From: DSSB01 sp046346845
GTDB lineage: Bacteria > UBA10199 > DSSB01
Direction: 5' to 3'
DNA: 64,000 bases
Assembly (NCBI GenBank): GCA_046346845.1
Contig: JAXMHH010000001.1
Span: 1 to 64,000 of the forward strand
The stretch's first letter is position 1; each line of letters opens with the position of its first letter. The notes below the pieces were generated by a model. It was given only the letters and a program-made list of their open reading frames with translations, did not search any database and was not told the DNA's origin. Made by a program: the position numbers and the translations under genes. Shown here piece after piece: positions 20,903 through 33,600 of the stretch.

Positions 20903-23900
20903 ATGACGCCGAATTCCCTTCACCGAGCGAGCCGTTCCGTTCAGGCTTCGCAGGGTTCCGAGACCCACACCCGTTATTCTGGCAAAAAGGCCAAGCCGGA
21001 GAGGCATGTGGTTGCGCCGCAGGTCCGCGTTGCCGAGGCGGCGGTCTCGCTGCTGAGCCGCACCGCCGCCCCGTTGCGGCTGTTCGGGTTTTCTTCACTA
21101 TGGAAAGACGGCACCCAGCTCGACCGGGACCATCTGGAAGCAATGTTGGATCCGGAGCACGCCAAGCTTGAATTGTTGGAAGCGCGCTTCGAGGCAGGGC
21201 ACCGTGAGCCTGCCTTGTTGGAGGCCTTGGCTCGTCGCTGCGCCGAGGCCGGCCGATTCCAAAAGGCGGTGGAGTTGGGCCTGCAGCGGCGCCTGCTGGG
21301 CTTCGCGACGCCCGAGGCGAAGATCGCCTTCGACTTAGAGGTGGGTGCTTGGGCGGAACAGAACGACGACCTGCTGCTGGCGAAGTGGATCTATCTCCGC
21401 GAGCACGATCCCGAGATGATTTATTACCAGCAGTCCTGTTTCGTGAAGATGCCCTACTTGGATGCCTATATCCGCCTGCACGAGGACCCGCGCCGTTGGG
21501 TCGCGGCTGCGCGCCGCAAGCTCGCGGCGGGGGATTTTCTGGCGGCGGAATCCCTCCTCAAGAGCGCGGAGCGCATGAACGACTACACCGTGTATCGCCG
21601 CAGAGAGGTGAAGCCGCATTGGAATCCCATCGTCGTTTCCTATCCCGCAAGTTTGGGCTCATTGAAGAACGAAAGGGCCGCCGACGGTTCCTGGAACCTG
21701 GAGCCCACCAAGCTCACCGCCGATAAGGATCCCAAAATTGCCGCCGAGATCGAGACGCTGCGCGCCGAGCTGCATTCCTTCGAGACGGGTTTAGCGGAGC
21801 GCGTTCAGGCCGAGGGCGAGACCCTGCAGGCTCAAATCGAAAAGGGGGGCGCCGCGCAACAAGCCAAAGCGGAGGCGCGCCAGGGGGAATGGACGGCCTT
21901 GCAGACTTCCTTGTCGGAGCTGGATCATCTCGCCTCCGGCCAGGAATGGGACGTCGCCGCCGACCGCTTGAAGAACATCGCCGATTTCCTGGAAGTGGGA
22001 CAATGGGATGCCGTCGATTCGCTTTTCATGGACTTGGCCGGGCCCGTGCAAAAAATCCTTCCCTGGGAACCGGAGGACGCCGACAAGCGTAAGGTCTTTC
22101 AAGGTCAGGCGACGGCCTTCCTGTCCGTCCTTGCAGAGGCCTTGCCGGCGGTCGAGTCCCGCGACGCCGCATCGCTGAAACTGAAGGTCGCGGCGTTGCG
22201 CGCGGCCTTGGCTACCTGGCGAGAGACGGCGGAGGGAGGCATTCAGCACCTGCAAGTCTCCACCTTGTTGCGTAAGGCCCGCCTTCATCTGGCCGCCGGA
22301 TATTTCTACGGACGGGCGGATCTGGCAATGGAGGGAAGACGGGAACTGGCGGCCTTGCAGCGTTACGCTCAAATCGAGCTGCGCAAAAACGCGGCCTTTC
22401 AAGACTTGGCCAGGTTGTATCCCGAGGGGACCGGATTGATTTTTCGCTCCGAACTCGGCGAAGAGGATAAGAAAACCGGCGTCTACGACATGCGGCCGTC
22501 CCCGAAGGTCGTCGAAAATTCCCGAATCCTCAAGACCTTGCAGCGCCTCGAAACCGACGATCCCGCCCTGACCGCCCTGATGAAGGAGGTGCTTGAGGAT
22601 TGTAAGGCCGGCGCCCACCTGCGCGACCAGCGAGAAGTAGAGCCCGAAACGGGCTTCACCTATGAATTGGGCTACGAAGTAACGGGCTATTCGGAAAAGG
22701 ACGAGCTAGGCCGGGATGCCGCTGCCCTCGAGGTCCGGACAAGAGAATTGGAACGGCTCTACGGAAATGACGACGCCGAGATCGTCCGCTTCATCAAGGC
22801 CATCCAGAAGGATGAGCACGACGAGCTCTATGAAAAAAACATGGGCTATCGTTACCAACGGGATTTGGAAGTGAACCTCGCGCGGCTCAAGGATTTCGCC
22901 ATCAACGAAGCGGCGTTTCAGGCCGCCCGTGAGAACGAATACCAAGGCATCGACGCCGAGATGGCCAAGGCCTTGGTCGCCTTTTTGCAAAACAGTGGCA
23001 AGCTTTACGAGAAGTATTTGGAAGAGCAGGTGGCCAAGGCCCGGGAACAGGAGACATTGCATTCCGTCGACGGCTGGCACGCCGGGGCCTCGCTGCTCGC
23101 GTACGGCTATGGAATGGTGAAATACGAATTTGCCCGGAAAGCCGGGGCTCCGGAAACATATCTGGAGGAAGTCCGGTTGGCGATGCTGAGCGAGACGGAA
23201 AAGGCCCAGCGCCGGTTGGATGAATTTCGCGACCAATTCAAAAAGGTTCAGGGAGATCTCGCCTCCATCGACTTCAACGATCTGCCCGGGACCTTCGCGA
23301 CGCTGGAGCGGATTTCCGCCGAAGAGCAGGCCTGGGAAGAGGCGCACACCCTGGGCATCCTCAAGTGGGAAATGGCTGAAGTCGAAAAGATCTCCTCTTC
23401 GGCGACCTCGCGGATGAAACCCTTGGCGGAGAAGCTGGAAACCACCGATCCTTGGTCGGGAAAGGGGCAATTATCCTCCGAGGAACGCCGCCAAAGCTAC
23501 CTCAGACTGCAACAGCGCGTCGAGTTCGAGGTGCTGCGCGCCGAGCTCTGCGCCCGGATCAGCGCCTACGATTCAATGGGCGACGAGGCCGATCTCTATG
23601 ACGATATCTGGAACGGCTTGGGACACGCGGTGGAATGGGTCGCCTCACCGGTCACGGACTTGGATTGGGAAGAATTCAAAAGCACCGGAAATTTCGACAT
23701 GGTGAAACGGAAATACCGCGAGCTGCGCGATATCCTGGACCGCGACGATCTTGCGGCGGTCGAGTCGGTGCGGCCCCGGTACCAGCGGCTCAACGCGATG
23801 GCGATCCACGACGAACTGCAGGACGAATACGAAGACCTGGCGCTCAGCAATCGCCTCTCCCTCGGCTTGGCGGCGACGCCGTTCGCCGCAGTCGGCGGCG

Positions 23901-24658
23901 CCCTATTCGCCGAAGGGGCCGCAGTGCTCGGCGCGGGCCGAATCGGAATGGGATTCGCCAACGCGCTCGGCTTTACCTTGACCGCGCGGGTGTTGCACGG
24001 GGCGGCCTATCATGGCTTCCCCGGCGTCGGGAAGGCCTTCACGGATATCGGCTCCGATCCCTTCGGCTTCTCCGAAGAGGTCCTGTTCAATTGGGCGATG
24101 TTCGGCGTCCTGGGCAAGGTCAACCAGGCCTTTTCCAAGTTTTTCGAAGGGCGGGTGGAAGGCGTGATTGCCTCCCGCCTGGTGGCCCGTGGCAGGCTGG
24201 CCTCGGGTACGGTTATCACCGAGGAGCTGCTGGCCAAGGATGCGGCTCTCAAGGCCGCCTATCTCGAGGAGAGTGCGGCGGTGAACGGCTTCCGCACCGA
24301 AATCCTCCGCCGTGGCGGGGCCTTTGCCGTCGAGGCCGGGACCTTCCAGGGCTGGGACTTCCTGATGGGGAACTACCAGCTGGCCAAGATCGGCCGTTTC
24401 GACCCGAAATTAGCGGCAAAAAAGGCCTTTTCGCTGGAAGCTTGGGTCCACGGGCTTGCCTTCCTGGGAGCCCTAAAAATGGGAAATACCATGGCCTTGG
24501 GGGTACCCGGCTTTGCTAGACTCCAACTGTGGTTGGGTGCGAGAATGCAGGCTAGGCTGGAGTCCCAAGCCGATGCGAAAAATGACGCAATTCCGAGGTT
24601 TTCGACCGGTTCCTCCCTGGTGACGGCACCGGCCTTCTCAGGCGGGGGACAACCCTGA
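20903..24658 (+). CDS. Large protein of unknown function with TPR-like and coiled-coil regions and Gly/Ala-rich hydrophobic segment (1251 aa)
   Basis: No family recognised. Residues about 75-210 are helical pairs of TPR type (A-L-L-E-A-L-A-R-R-C-A-E-A-G-R-F). Long charged helices follow, probably coiled coil (about 270-340 and 600-900). At about 975-1090 is a Gly/Ala-rich hydrophobic stretch (A-A-V-G-G-A-L-F-A-E-G-A-A-V-L-G-A-G, then L-G-F-T-L-T-A-R). Similar stretches occur in the 5194-aa protein (about 1350-1540) and in the 895-aa protein. No signal peptide. AAGGAG overlapping the stop of the 152-aa gene is the ribosome site. The stop overlaps the next ATG by one base. The hydrophobic region might insert in a membrane, which is untested inference. 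Confidence 0.75.
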   Translation: MTPNSLHRASRSVQASQGSETHTRYSGKKAKPERHVVAPQVRVAEAAVSLLSRTAAPLRLFGFSSLWKDGTQLDRDHLEAMLDPEHAKLELLEARFEAGHREPALLEALARRCAEAGRFQKAVELGLQRRLLGFATPEAKIAFDLEVGAWAEQNDDLLLAKWIYLREHDPEMIYYQQSCFVKMPYLDAYIRLHEDPRRWVAAARRKLAAGDFLAAESLLKSAERMNDYTVYRRREVKPHWNPIVVSYPASLGSLKNERAADGSWNLEPTKLTADKDPKIAAEIETLRAELHSFETGLAERVQAEGETLQAQIEKGGAAQQAKAEARQGEWTALQTSLSELDHLASGQEWDVAADRLKNIADFLEVGQWDAVDSLFMDLAGPVQKILPWEPEDADKRKVFQGQATAFLSVLAEALPAVESRDAASLKLKVAALRAALATWRETAEGGIQHLQVSTLLRKARLHLAAGYFYGRADLAMEGRRELAALQRYAQIELRKNAAFQDLARLYPEGTGLIFRSELGEEDKKTGVYDMRPSPKVVENSRILKTLQRLETDDPALTALMKEVLEDCKAGAHLRDQREVEPETGFTYELGYEVTGYSEKDELGRDAAALEVRTRELERLYGNDDAEIVRFIKAIQKDEHDELYEKNMGYRYQRDLEVNLARLKDFAINEAAFQAARENEYQGIDAEMAKALVAFLQNSGKLYEKYLEEQVAKAREQETLHSVDGWHAGASLLAYGYGMVKYEFARKAGAPETYLEEVRLAMLSETEKAQRRLDEFRDQFKKVQGDLASIDFNDLPGTFATLERISAEEQAWEEAHTLGILKWEMAEVEKISSSATSRMKPLAEKLETTDPWSGKGQLSSEERRQSYLRLQQRVEFEVLRAELCARISAYDSMGDEADLYDDIWNGLGHAVEWVASPVTDLDWEEFKSTGNFDMVKRKYRELRDILDRDDLAAVESVRPRYQRLNAMAIHDELQDEYEDLALSNRLSLGLAATPFAAVGGALFAEGAAVLGAGRIGMGFANALGFTLTARVLHGAAYHGFPGVGKAFTDIGSDPFGFSEEVLFNWAMFGVLGKVNQAFSKFFEGRVEGVIASRLVARGRLASGTVITEELLAKDAALKAAYLEESAAVNGFRTEILRRGGAFAVEAGTFQGWDFLMGNYQLAKIGRFDPKLAAKKAFSLEAWVHGLAFLGALKMGNTMALGVPGFARLQLWLGARMQARLESQADAKNDAIPRFSTGSSLVTAPAFSGGGQP

Positions 24659-27600
24659 TGGGAATTCGACAAAAGGACTTGTCTATGGCCAACGGCATTG
24701 ATTCCCAACTCGGGCTCTACGGCACCTTTCAAAAATGGTTGGTCGAGGCGCAGATCCCCGACAAGGAAATCGACCGCAACGCTGACGGCAAAATCGACCG
24801 CAAGGAGATCATCGGCTACGTCCTCGAGCATTTCGACAAGTTTTCCACCCAAGTCCAAAAACACCTGCAAAATTTACAGCAGAGTTTCCGTGCCCTCGGA
24901 TTCTCGGACGAGGAGGCGAGAAGCCTTCTCACTGGCGAGACGGCCGCCGGAGCCAAGCGCCTGGTGGAGAAGGGGAAGGAATTTGAAGAACGCGCCAAGC
25001 AGGCCAAGGCCGCGGGCAAGCACAAAGAAGCGACGGCTTTAACCAACAACGCCGAAAAATCCTACCGATTGGCCCTGGTCCTGGAATCCAAGGACAGCCA
25101 CGCCCATCGCGCCTTGGCCGACTTGCTCTACCGCAAGGGCGAGTGCAAGGACGGCCGAGAGCACGCGGTCCAGGCGATCCAAAACGCCGACACCAAAGAA
25201 GTTTCCGGTTTGCTGAAGTGGGCGGAGGGTTTGAAGGACGAGGCGATTCGGAAGGCCAAGCCATTGAATTTCGTCGCCGTCCAATTGGCGGAGGTGAAGC
25301 GTTACGACGAGGCCAAGAAGCTCTACACCGACGCCGCCAAGGAGGCCGAGGCGCGGGGCGATACAAAGGCCGCCGAGGCCTTCCGCCTCAAGGAACTTTG
25401 GATCATCGACGGCCAATACTATCCTGACTTTGGAAATTCCCAGGCCCACAAGCTCTACATGGCACTGAAAAAGGAAGGCATTCCCTCCGCGCTGATTTCC
25501 AAGGATTTCAAGATCGCGGAGACGACGGTCTTCAGCTACGTCGACTCCCACCTCGAAGACCCCCGCGTCCAGGCCGCCCTGAAAGACGTCGGGTTGGGAA
25601 AGCTTCCCTGGGCCCCGCAAAAAGGCAAGGTGCCGCCAGAGTACGCCACGCCCGAGTTCGAAAAGCTGAGTTTTTCGCAAAAGTGGTCGTTTTACCACCT
25701 GCAGCAGGCCAAGGCCGCCAAGGGCCTGGAAGCCCGCCAGCACGAGCTGATCACCGCGATTGAATTCGACCCGAAGAGCGCGGCGCGCGTCACCGCCTTG
25801 GCGGACTTTTTGCTTTTGGAAAAGAAAGAGCCGGGCGTCGCGAGCTTTTATTACAAGCGAGCCCTGGAGCTGGATCCCAATTCAGTGGACGCCAAATTGG
25901 GGATGGCACGGGTGGCCGTGTCCGAGGGGGATTTGGACAAGGCCCTGAGTTTCTTCCGTCAACCGGGCGTCAAGGCCAAGGCCCCGGAAGAGGCGCTGCC
26001 GGTATTCCGAAATAACTACGAGCGGGCCTGGGCCAATTACCAAATCAAGGTGCAATCGGGCGAGATCGCGAATGATCCCGCCGCGATGCTGGAGCTGTGG
26101 AAGGCCGCCGAGGATTTTCGCGGCGTTTCCGCCGCCGATCCCGCCGAGCGCTTCGCCGACCTCAAGCTCATGAAACAGGCGCTCGACGCCCATGAATACG
26201 TTTCCCAATATCATGGTTATTCCTCCTACAGCAAAAAAGGGGACATCGGTGTAGGCGAAGATCACCTCGGTGGGCTGCGGGGCGAGTACAGCAAGGGCTT
26301 TGAGGATCTCTTTGCCCTACTCAAAAACCCCCCGGCCGACACTGCCTGGGACAAAAAACTTTCCTACGCCAAAATGGCCTATCAAATTGACCGGGATTCC
26401 AAGGATCCCGATGTGCTGCAGAAGGATCTGAAAGCGTGGAGCGACCTGGTGCAATCGGCGCCTTCCAGCGTCATCGATGACGCGACCAAGGCCGACCAAT
26501 ACGCACAGATTTTCAACGGCTGGCTGGAAGTCCGCAAGATGGTCCCCAAGCCGGAATGGGATTACCTGTCTTCGCGGAAGGAACCGGAGGATCCCGTCCG
26601 CGACGCGATGTACGAGGTCGCTTCCAGGATTCAGGCCGTGCAAGGAGCCCGGGGCAAGGACAACAATCTCTACACCCTGTTCAACGACATCATCAAGGAA
26701 GAAAATCCCGCCCTTTTGCAATTCATCTCGGGAAAGGGCCTGGACGACTATTACGAAACCCGCGAGCTCGCCTACAAGACCCTCTACCAAGGCTACGGGG
26801 AGAAAGACCCGAAGAAATCGCAGGCGCTGATCTTTCAGGCCCTGGCCCTCTACGCCTCCGTGCATGACACCGGCAAGGCCTATGAGCTGGCCGAAAACCT
26901 TTATAAGTCGCTGCCTCAGGACGCGACCGATGCGGACCGGATGAAACTCTGCCTCAAGCTGGACCAGGCATTGGCCGCTCTGCATCCAGCGCAGTCGGGC
27001 ATCGACATCAAAAAGGTCGTGGCGCGGCGCGAGGCCGAGTTGGCCACCAAGATTTACCTGCAGGCCATTACCCAGCCCGACCACGGGAAACGCGTTCAGG
27101 ACCTGTTGCTCGTCAAGGCTTACCTGCAGACTGCCCAGGAAAAGCCGGCAGACCTCGAGTTGATGGTCAACGGCGCTCTCCAAAGCGAAGTCGATACGAT
27201 GACCGCGGCTCTTATGCCAACCCCTCTGACGCCCGAGACGACGCCGCTTACCGGGCAGCAGCGGGTGGAATACGCCGGCTACATCGTCCTGGTCGACCAA
27301 GCGTTGGTCTCCGAGTACCCCAAGGGTGACGACGCCAAAAAAAGTTTCGGAGAGTTGAAGCTCGCGCACTTGAAACTGCTGCAGGCCGAGCTCGATTCCC
27401 ACCCCGAGCTGCCCCTCGCCGTGCGATTGGAAGCGGGCAAGCGCCTGGCGCAAACCACCTTGTCCTACGATGCCTACCGCACCGGCGACAAAAGGCTGTT
27501 TACTTACGACGAACTTTCGGACCTGAGGAAATCCATCGAAACCAGCATGGGCCCCATCCTCGACGCGGCGATGAAGTCGCCGGAGATCGAGGTATGGTTC

Positions 27601-30600
27601 CAGGGCTTTCCCAAGGATTACGCGGACAAGCTCCGCGAGCGTTGCGCCACCGATGTGAAGTACCTGTTCCACGACGCCATGGTCCAAGGGAACCCCGGCG
27701 TGGTCGCCCAATTCAACGTGGCGAATATTTCCCAATTCGTCGAGGGCGCCCAATCGGCCCATGCCCTGCTTCTGGAAGCCGGGGACAGCAAGAACCCCAA
27801 CGCGATGAAACTGCGACTAGAGGCTGGGCAGTTGTTTGCCCAGATGGGATTGAAGGACCGGGTTCGGGAGGCGTGGGGTGACCTGGTTTTTGACGCCCAA
27901 ATGATCCCAGACCTCAAGCAACGCCAGACCGTGTTGCTGCAGTGGGCGGCCGCTTACCAGCAGGCCGGGATGAAGTATGACGCCAACTACGTCTTCGACC
28001 GGGTGGCCGAGATGGACGTGGCTGGCAATCCCAAGGAGATCCGGGACACCGCCAAAGTCGCCGCGGCGATGAAGCTTTTGAACAACGACGACCGCGCGGG
28101 GGCGGAGGCGATCCTCAAGGACTTGCCAGACAATAAGATGGCCCAAGACCTGCGGCTGGGATTCAATTTGGAGCGAAAGCACAAGCGCGAATCGACGGTG
28201 CTGGGGATTCTGCGCGCCGAGGTCGAGGCCAAGTTCAAGGGCGAGCAGAAGACCGCCGCGCTGGCACGCTTGGATGACATTCAGCGCATGCTGATGACGG
28301 GAGAGGCCAAGGACCTCAAGGACGCTTTCAACAAGACCGGATCCTACGTGGGATACGGCGCTACTACCGGTATCAGCGGCGTCTTCAACGTCTTTTGGGA
28401 TTCCGGCAGTTACAATTCCTATTGGGATTATTTTATCACCAACGCCTCCAACCCCAATCTCAGCGACAAGGAGTTCTCCGGATTTCTCCTCGGCGTGGCC
28501 AACCGCTGTATCGATACGACCGCCGCCGAAAACAAGGATTACACTTCGGCGACGATCGTCTCGCAGTTCCTGTTCGACGACCCCTATTACGGATCCGAGG
28601 CGAAGAAGTTGCACGACAGCGTCCCTGACAAGGCCCGGTCCAATGCGCGCTGGGCGATGCTCCGCAACGCCTCTATTATCTTTGCGGATTCCGAAGAGGA
28701 AGCCATCAAATCGGCGGCCTTGTGGCTGATTCCCTTCGGTGCCGGAGCCGTCGTCGGGCGGGTCGCGCGGGCCGGCTGGGTGCTCTGGGCCACGGAAGGC
28801 GCGGGCGCCGGTCTCGAATTGTCCAGCCTCGCGGTACGGGGCATCGGTTTCGGCATCCAGGTTACTTCCGAAACCGGCACCATCGTGCTCGCCAACATGA
28901 CCTTGGAGAGCGTCTTCACGCAGAGCCTCGACAACTGGAGCTGGAAACACCTGGGCAAGGAAGGTCTGTCGATGCTGCTCGTCATGGTGCTCAGCCACGG
29001 CGTGGGCGCTGGGATGGGGCAGCTCGGAAAAAAAATGGAGGGTGTGTCCTGGCTGGGTGTTGCCGAAAAGGAGGCCGTGCAGTTGCGCCAGGCCGGCAAG
29101 CTAGCGCTTAATCCGGCGGCTAGGGCGGGTTTCCAGGTGTTGAGCTACAGTTCCCGCGTCGGGAGCTTCGCGGGAATCGGTTATCTCGGGGAGGTGGTTG
29201 GCCTGCATGAAAAATCCGGACGCGGGGCCATGGAGCACCTGCTTGATTCCGCGATCATGGACGCGCAGATGATCCTTGCCAAAAAGGTAGTCGGCGGCGC
29301 CCTGGCCAAGGAGCAGGTCGTCGAAAATCCCGATGGAACCGTGACGGTCAAGAAGGTGGACGGCCTGGATGCGATGGATCATCTCAATGCCAAGCGCGTT
29401 GAGGGTTACCGGCTGAGGCTGGCCTCCAAGGAACTCCTGCCGGTGGTCGAGGGAATGGGCCTGGACGTGCAAAGCCAGGAAGGGCGCATCGTTTACAACG
29501 CCCTCATGGCCGAAGTCGCCGGCGGTCAAGGCGCCGACAAGGTGGCCGCGCGTTGGAAGGCGAAAGACGTTCAAGGCTATCGCGAGGTGGTCCGCGAGCA
29601 ATTGCGAATCAATCCCGAAAGCCGAGAAGGTAAGCAGATGCTGGCTTTGCTGATAGCCTACGCCCACGGACCGGGCCGCACGAAACCGGGAGATCCCCCG
29701 ATGTCGGCCAAGGAATTGGGCAGGGCCGCCGAGGAGATGCGCACGCAGATCAAACTGCTGGTCAAGGAAGCCGGCGGCGGGGACGGGCCTCAGGCGAAGG
29801 CTTTGGTCAACACCTTGCTGGGCATGGCCCTTTCGCGCGGCATCGGCCCTGATGCCCTCGCGAAATACGCCGAGGCTGCCCCCAAGTATCGCCAGGCGCT
29901 CCAGCCCATGATGGAAGGGCTGTTGGGGAAGGACGGAGCCCATTCCAAGACCGGCGAGCGTTTGATCAATGAATTGCTGGGCCGCGCCGTACTGCAGGGC
30001 ATGCTGCGCGGCGACAGCCCGGATCAAGTCGCGAAGGACCTGGGGCAATGGCAAAAATCCATCTCGCAATCCGGCGATTCCTTGCGCAAGACCGTGGACG
30101 GGCTCTTCGGAGAGGGTTTTTCCAAGACGGCTCAGGGCAAAGATTGGCTCGGCCAATTGTTGGTGTTTGGGCTGGCGAATGCCGACTCCCCGGCACAATT
30201 TAACGCCTTTTTGGGCCAGCTTCAGACGCAGGCCCCCGAATTGCGCAAAGCCCTGGCCGACGCGGTCGACACGGCCTTCTGGGTCGGGGCCAGCAAGGCC
30301 GAGGGAAGCACGGAGCGCTCGGCGGCCATGTTGTTTGCCGTCATGAACGGTTCCACCAAGCCGGAAGAATGGGGACCTCAGCTTCAAAAATTCTCCGAAG
30401 GCTTCCGGGACCTCTCTATTCTTATCAATTTAAAACAGGGCAAACCGCACGACGCCCTGCTGCAATGGATGCTGCGGAGCGGTTACGACCTCAATCAAAT
30501 GAACGGCCTGATCGACGCGGTCAAGAACCGTCAGGTGGTCCTGAAAGTAGGAGCCGATGGTGAAGTCAAGATCGTTCCCTACGAAGAGCCTAAAATCCCT

Positions 30601-33600
30601 GAACAACCCGCCGCGACGTCCAAGCCGAAGCCGCAACCTGCGCCCGATGCCACCGCCGCGAAATCCGCAGACAGCCAGGGCGATACGACGAAAGTATCCA
30701 AACCGAAGCCGCAACCCGCCCCTGATACCGCCGCCGCGCCCCCCATCCCGGGTCAAGAACCGCAAATGGATTCCCAAGGCGGCACCAAGGTGGGCGGCAG
30801 GGGGCGCAAGGGCAAGATACCCGCTCCTGCGGCCGATTCGACACCGACGGATGTCCTCCCAATGGCCGCGAAGGGCGAGGGAGGAGAAGGAGTGCCGGGG
30901 CGAGTCACCGGTTCCGGCGGTACCCGCGCCGAGGAGCCGACGCGGGTGGGAACTGGCGAGGCCTCCGATACCGGCCCCACCGAACGCGATGCGCCCAAGG
31001 CCGGATTCTTTTTGACGAGCGACGGCCTCGACAGCTTCAGCGTGGCTCAAGGGCAGGAAAAGTCGGTCCTCTGGAGCAGCAAGGATGCCGGCATCCCGGG
31101 TAAGGCCTGGAAGGTCGAGATCAAGCCGCTCGGCGACGGTGAGTTCGTCATCATTCCACTGGAAGGGGATATCGCCATCCAATCGGGTACGCGTTGGGAT
31201 CCGGCCACTCAAAAAAATATCCCGCTTTTTGGACCCGTTTCGCGCGGCGGGACGACGCTTGCGGATAACATGATGCTCCGGTTCGGCGATGTTGAAATCA
31301 CGTATCGCAAGCCGAGCGCCGATGCAGCCCGAGACCTCGCTACCGGCAGCCGTCAGGCCGAGGAAAATATCGCCGGAAACTTGTTGGAGTATTACGCCGG
31401 CCCCCACGAAAGGGCCACCCTGGACATCTTCGCAAAACGACAAGATGCCTGGGGTGAGCAGGCCAGGCTCTTCCAAGAGGGCATGAAGGAATTGGAGTCG
31501 AAACTGGCGGAATACCGCAAGCTGGAAGCGGACTACCGCAAAGACCCCAGCTTGGATAAGCGCAAGACGCTCAACGACAAGTGGGCCGAGGTCGAATCGG
31601 CCAGCTCGGCCCTGCACGCCTCCCGTTACCACCTGATGGAACGCAATCATACTTGGTCCATCCAAGCCCGTCAGGTGGAACTGCAGCCTTTGGAGGTCTT
31701 CTTCGGACTGCAAGAGGTTCAGGCCTACGATAAGGCGGAGGGACGTTCGAGCGTCGTCTTCCATCTGGATTACAAATCCCCCGAGATGTTGCCCGGGAAA
31801 GAAGGCAATTTCAATCAGGTGGCGACGAAGGACTTCGTCACCGGAAAAGTGGAGGTTTCGGATTGGAAAACCGCAGATAAACTCATGGAGGCGATGAAAT
31901 CCCATGAAGGTCTGCAGATCACCGAGCCCCTGAAGATCGATGCCGATGGGAAAACGGCCAAGGCGGTGGTGACGGTCGATGGCAAGACGCCGATCACGCT
32001 GGAATTCAGCCTGACCGAAAAGGTCGAGGTGGCTCAGGACCGCGAGGCCCGGATCCGCGCCGATATTCGCGTCGATTACGAGACACTCGCCATGTTGAAC
32101 GGCGACATCCAGGAGATGAAGCGGAACCTGGAGGCCTCCAAGACGGAGAAGGATCCGGGCAAGATCGAGGCGATGAAAAAGAGCGGCGAATACGTGGAGC
32201 CCGCCAAGGTCGCCGAGCAGGAGGCGAAGATCGCCGAGTACGAAAAGATTTTGGCGGAGGCCAAGGGAACTTTCGAGGCCACGCTCAAGGCGCAACGGAG
32301 GACCGCCGGTGGAATTCCTTACGCCGAGGCGACCACCGCTCAGATCGGCAGCCGCAACATGCCGGAAGGCGCAGGCGTGGCGGCCTTCAAGCCGATCACC
32401 GAGATCCAAGGAAAGACCCAGAAAATCGCCGATGCCAAGCCTTCGCCGGAACGGATCGAGCGCTACGTCAAGTATCTCGTCGAAAAGAAGAAGATGAGCC
32501 GCGCCGACGCCGAAGTGTTGGCCCAGGTTTGGGCCGAGCAGGTGATCGCCGACGCGCGGGCCTACCAGGCGGGGCGCACTCATATTTATGACACCAGCCT
32601 GCCCGCCAAGCCTGAAACCGCCCACATGGACGCGGCTACCGTGGACCATCACGGCCGGTTTGCGAATCCAAAAAACTCCACCGAACAGCTAATCGGCAAA
32701 ATGGAGGCCTCGCTCGAGGTCGTGAAGGGCGACCGGGAAGCCCTGGACGCCGCCGCGAAGGATGCCGGCGCGATGGACGCGGCCCGCCGCGGCCTGCGCG
32801 AGGCGGGCGTGAAAAAACCCACCGAGCAGCAGGTGACTGAAATTGCGGCCGCCATCCGCGAGCTCAACCTCAAGGAAGTGACCACCGATAACCTGGCCGA
32901 CGGCGCTTGGTCGGTGTGGATCGCGAAGAACCAGGCCAGGATCCTGGCGGATCCCGCGCTGCGCAAACGCGTCGAGGCCGCGACTCACTTCGAGGATTTC
33001 ACCGCCTTCGGCACGGAATACAACCCTAAGGATCCCGGAGTCCGCCTGCAGGCCGCCTTATTCCAAGAATACGGCAAGATCCTCAAGGACAACGGGATTA
33101 TCGGCAGCGACCGTTTCCCGCCCGACAAGGCGCAAAAGGTGATGGGGGAGGCGCTTACCGCGATCGATCAGATGGTGTTCAACGACCGGGCGGCCGAGGC
33201 TGCCGCAGCGGAATTTTTTGGACAGGTCGAGGCGGCTCGCCAGGCGGTGCTGGAAAAAGGATTGATGAAGGACGTGTCGGTCACCCAAGGGGATACCCAA
33301 CTGATCTTCGTCGACCTCACCAAGCTCGGCAATTTTACCGTCTTCCAACAATGGCTGGCCATCCCTCAGGCCGAAGCGGTTTCCGGCAAACCGCACAGCA
33401 TGCAGGTCAGCGTGGTGCCCTTGGGCAAGGCCAAGGCGAAGGACGGCACCGCGACCGAGCTGCCGATCACCTTGCAGATCGTGGCGATACCGAACGGGCG
33501 CAGCCTGCCTTCGGGAAAATCGATGCTGGACGTCTTACCCAAAATCAACGCGGCCGAGCTGGCTAAGGCGGAGGCTTTGGGTCTGGTCCCGAAAGAGGGG

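Noticed and set aside
30430..32652. 740-codon open frame opposite the giant gene
   Set aside because: Mirror frame of the giant gene; His/Leu/Arg-rich composition typical of antisense frames.
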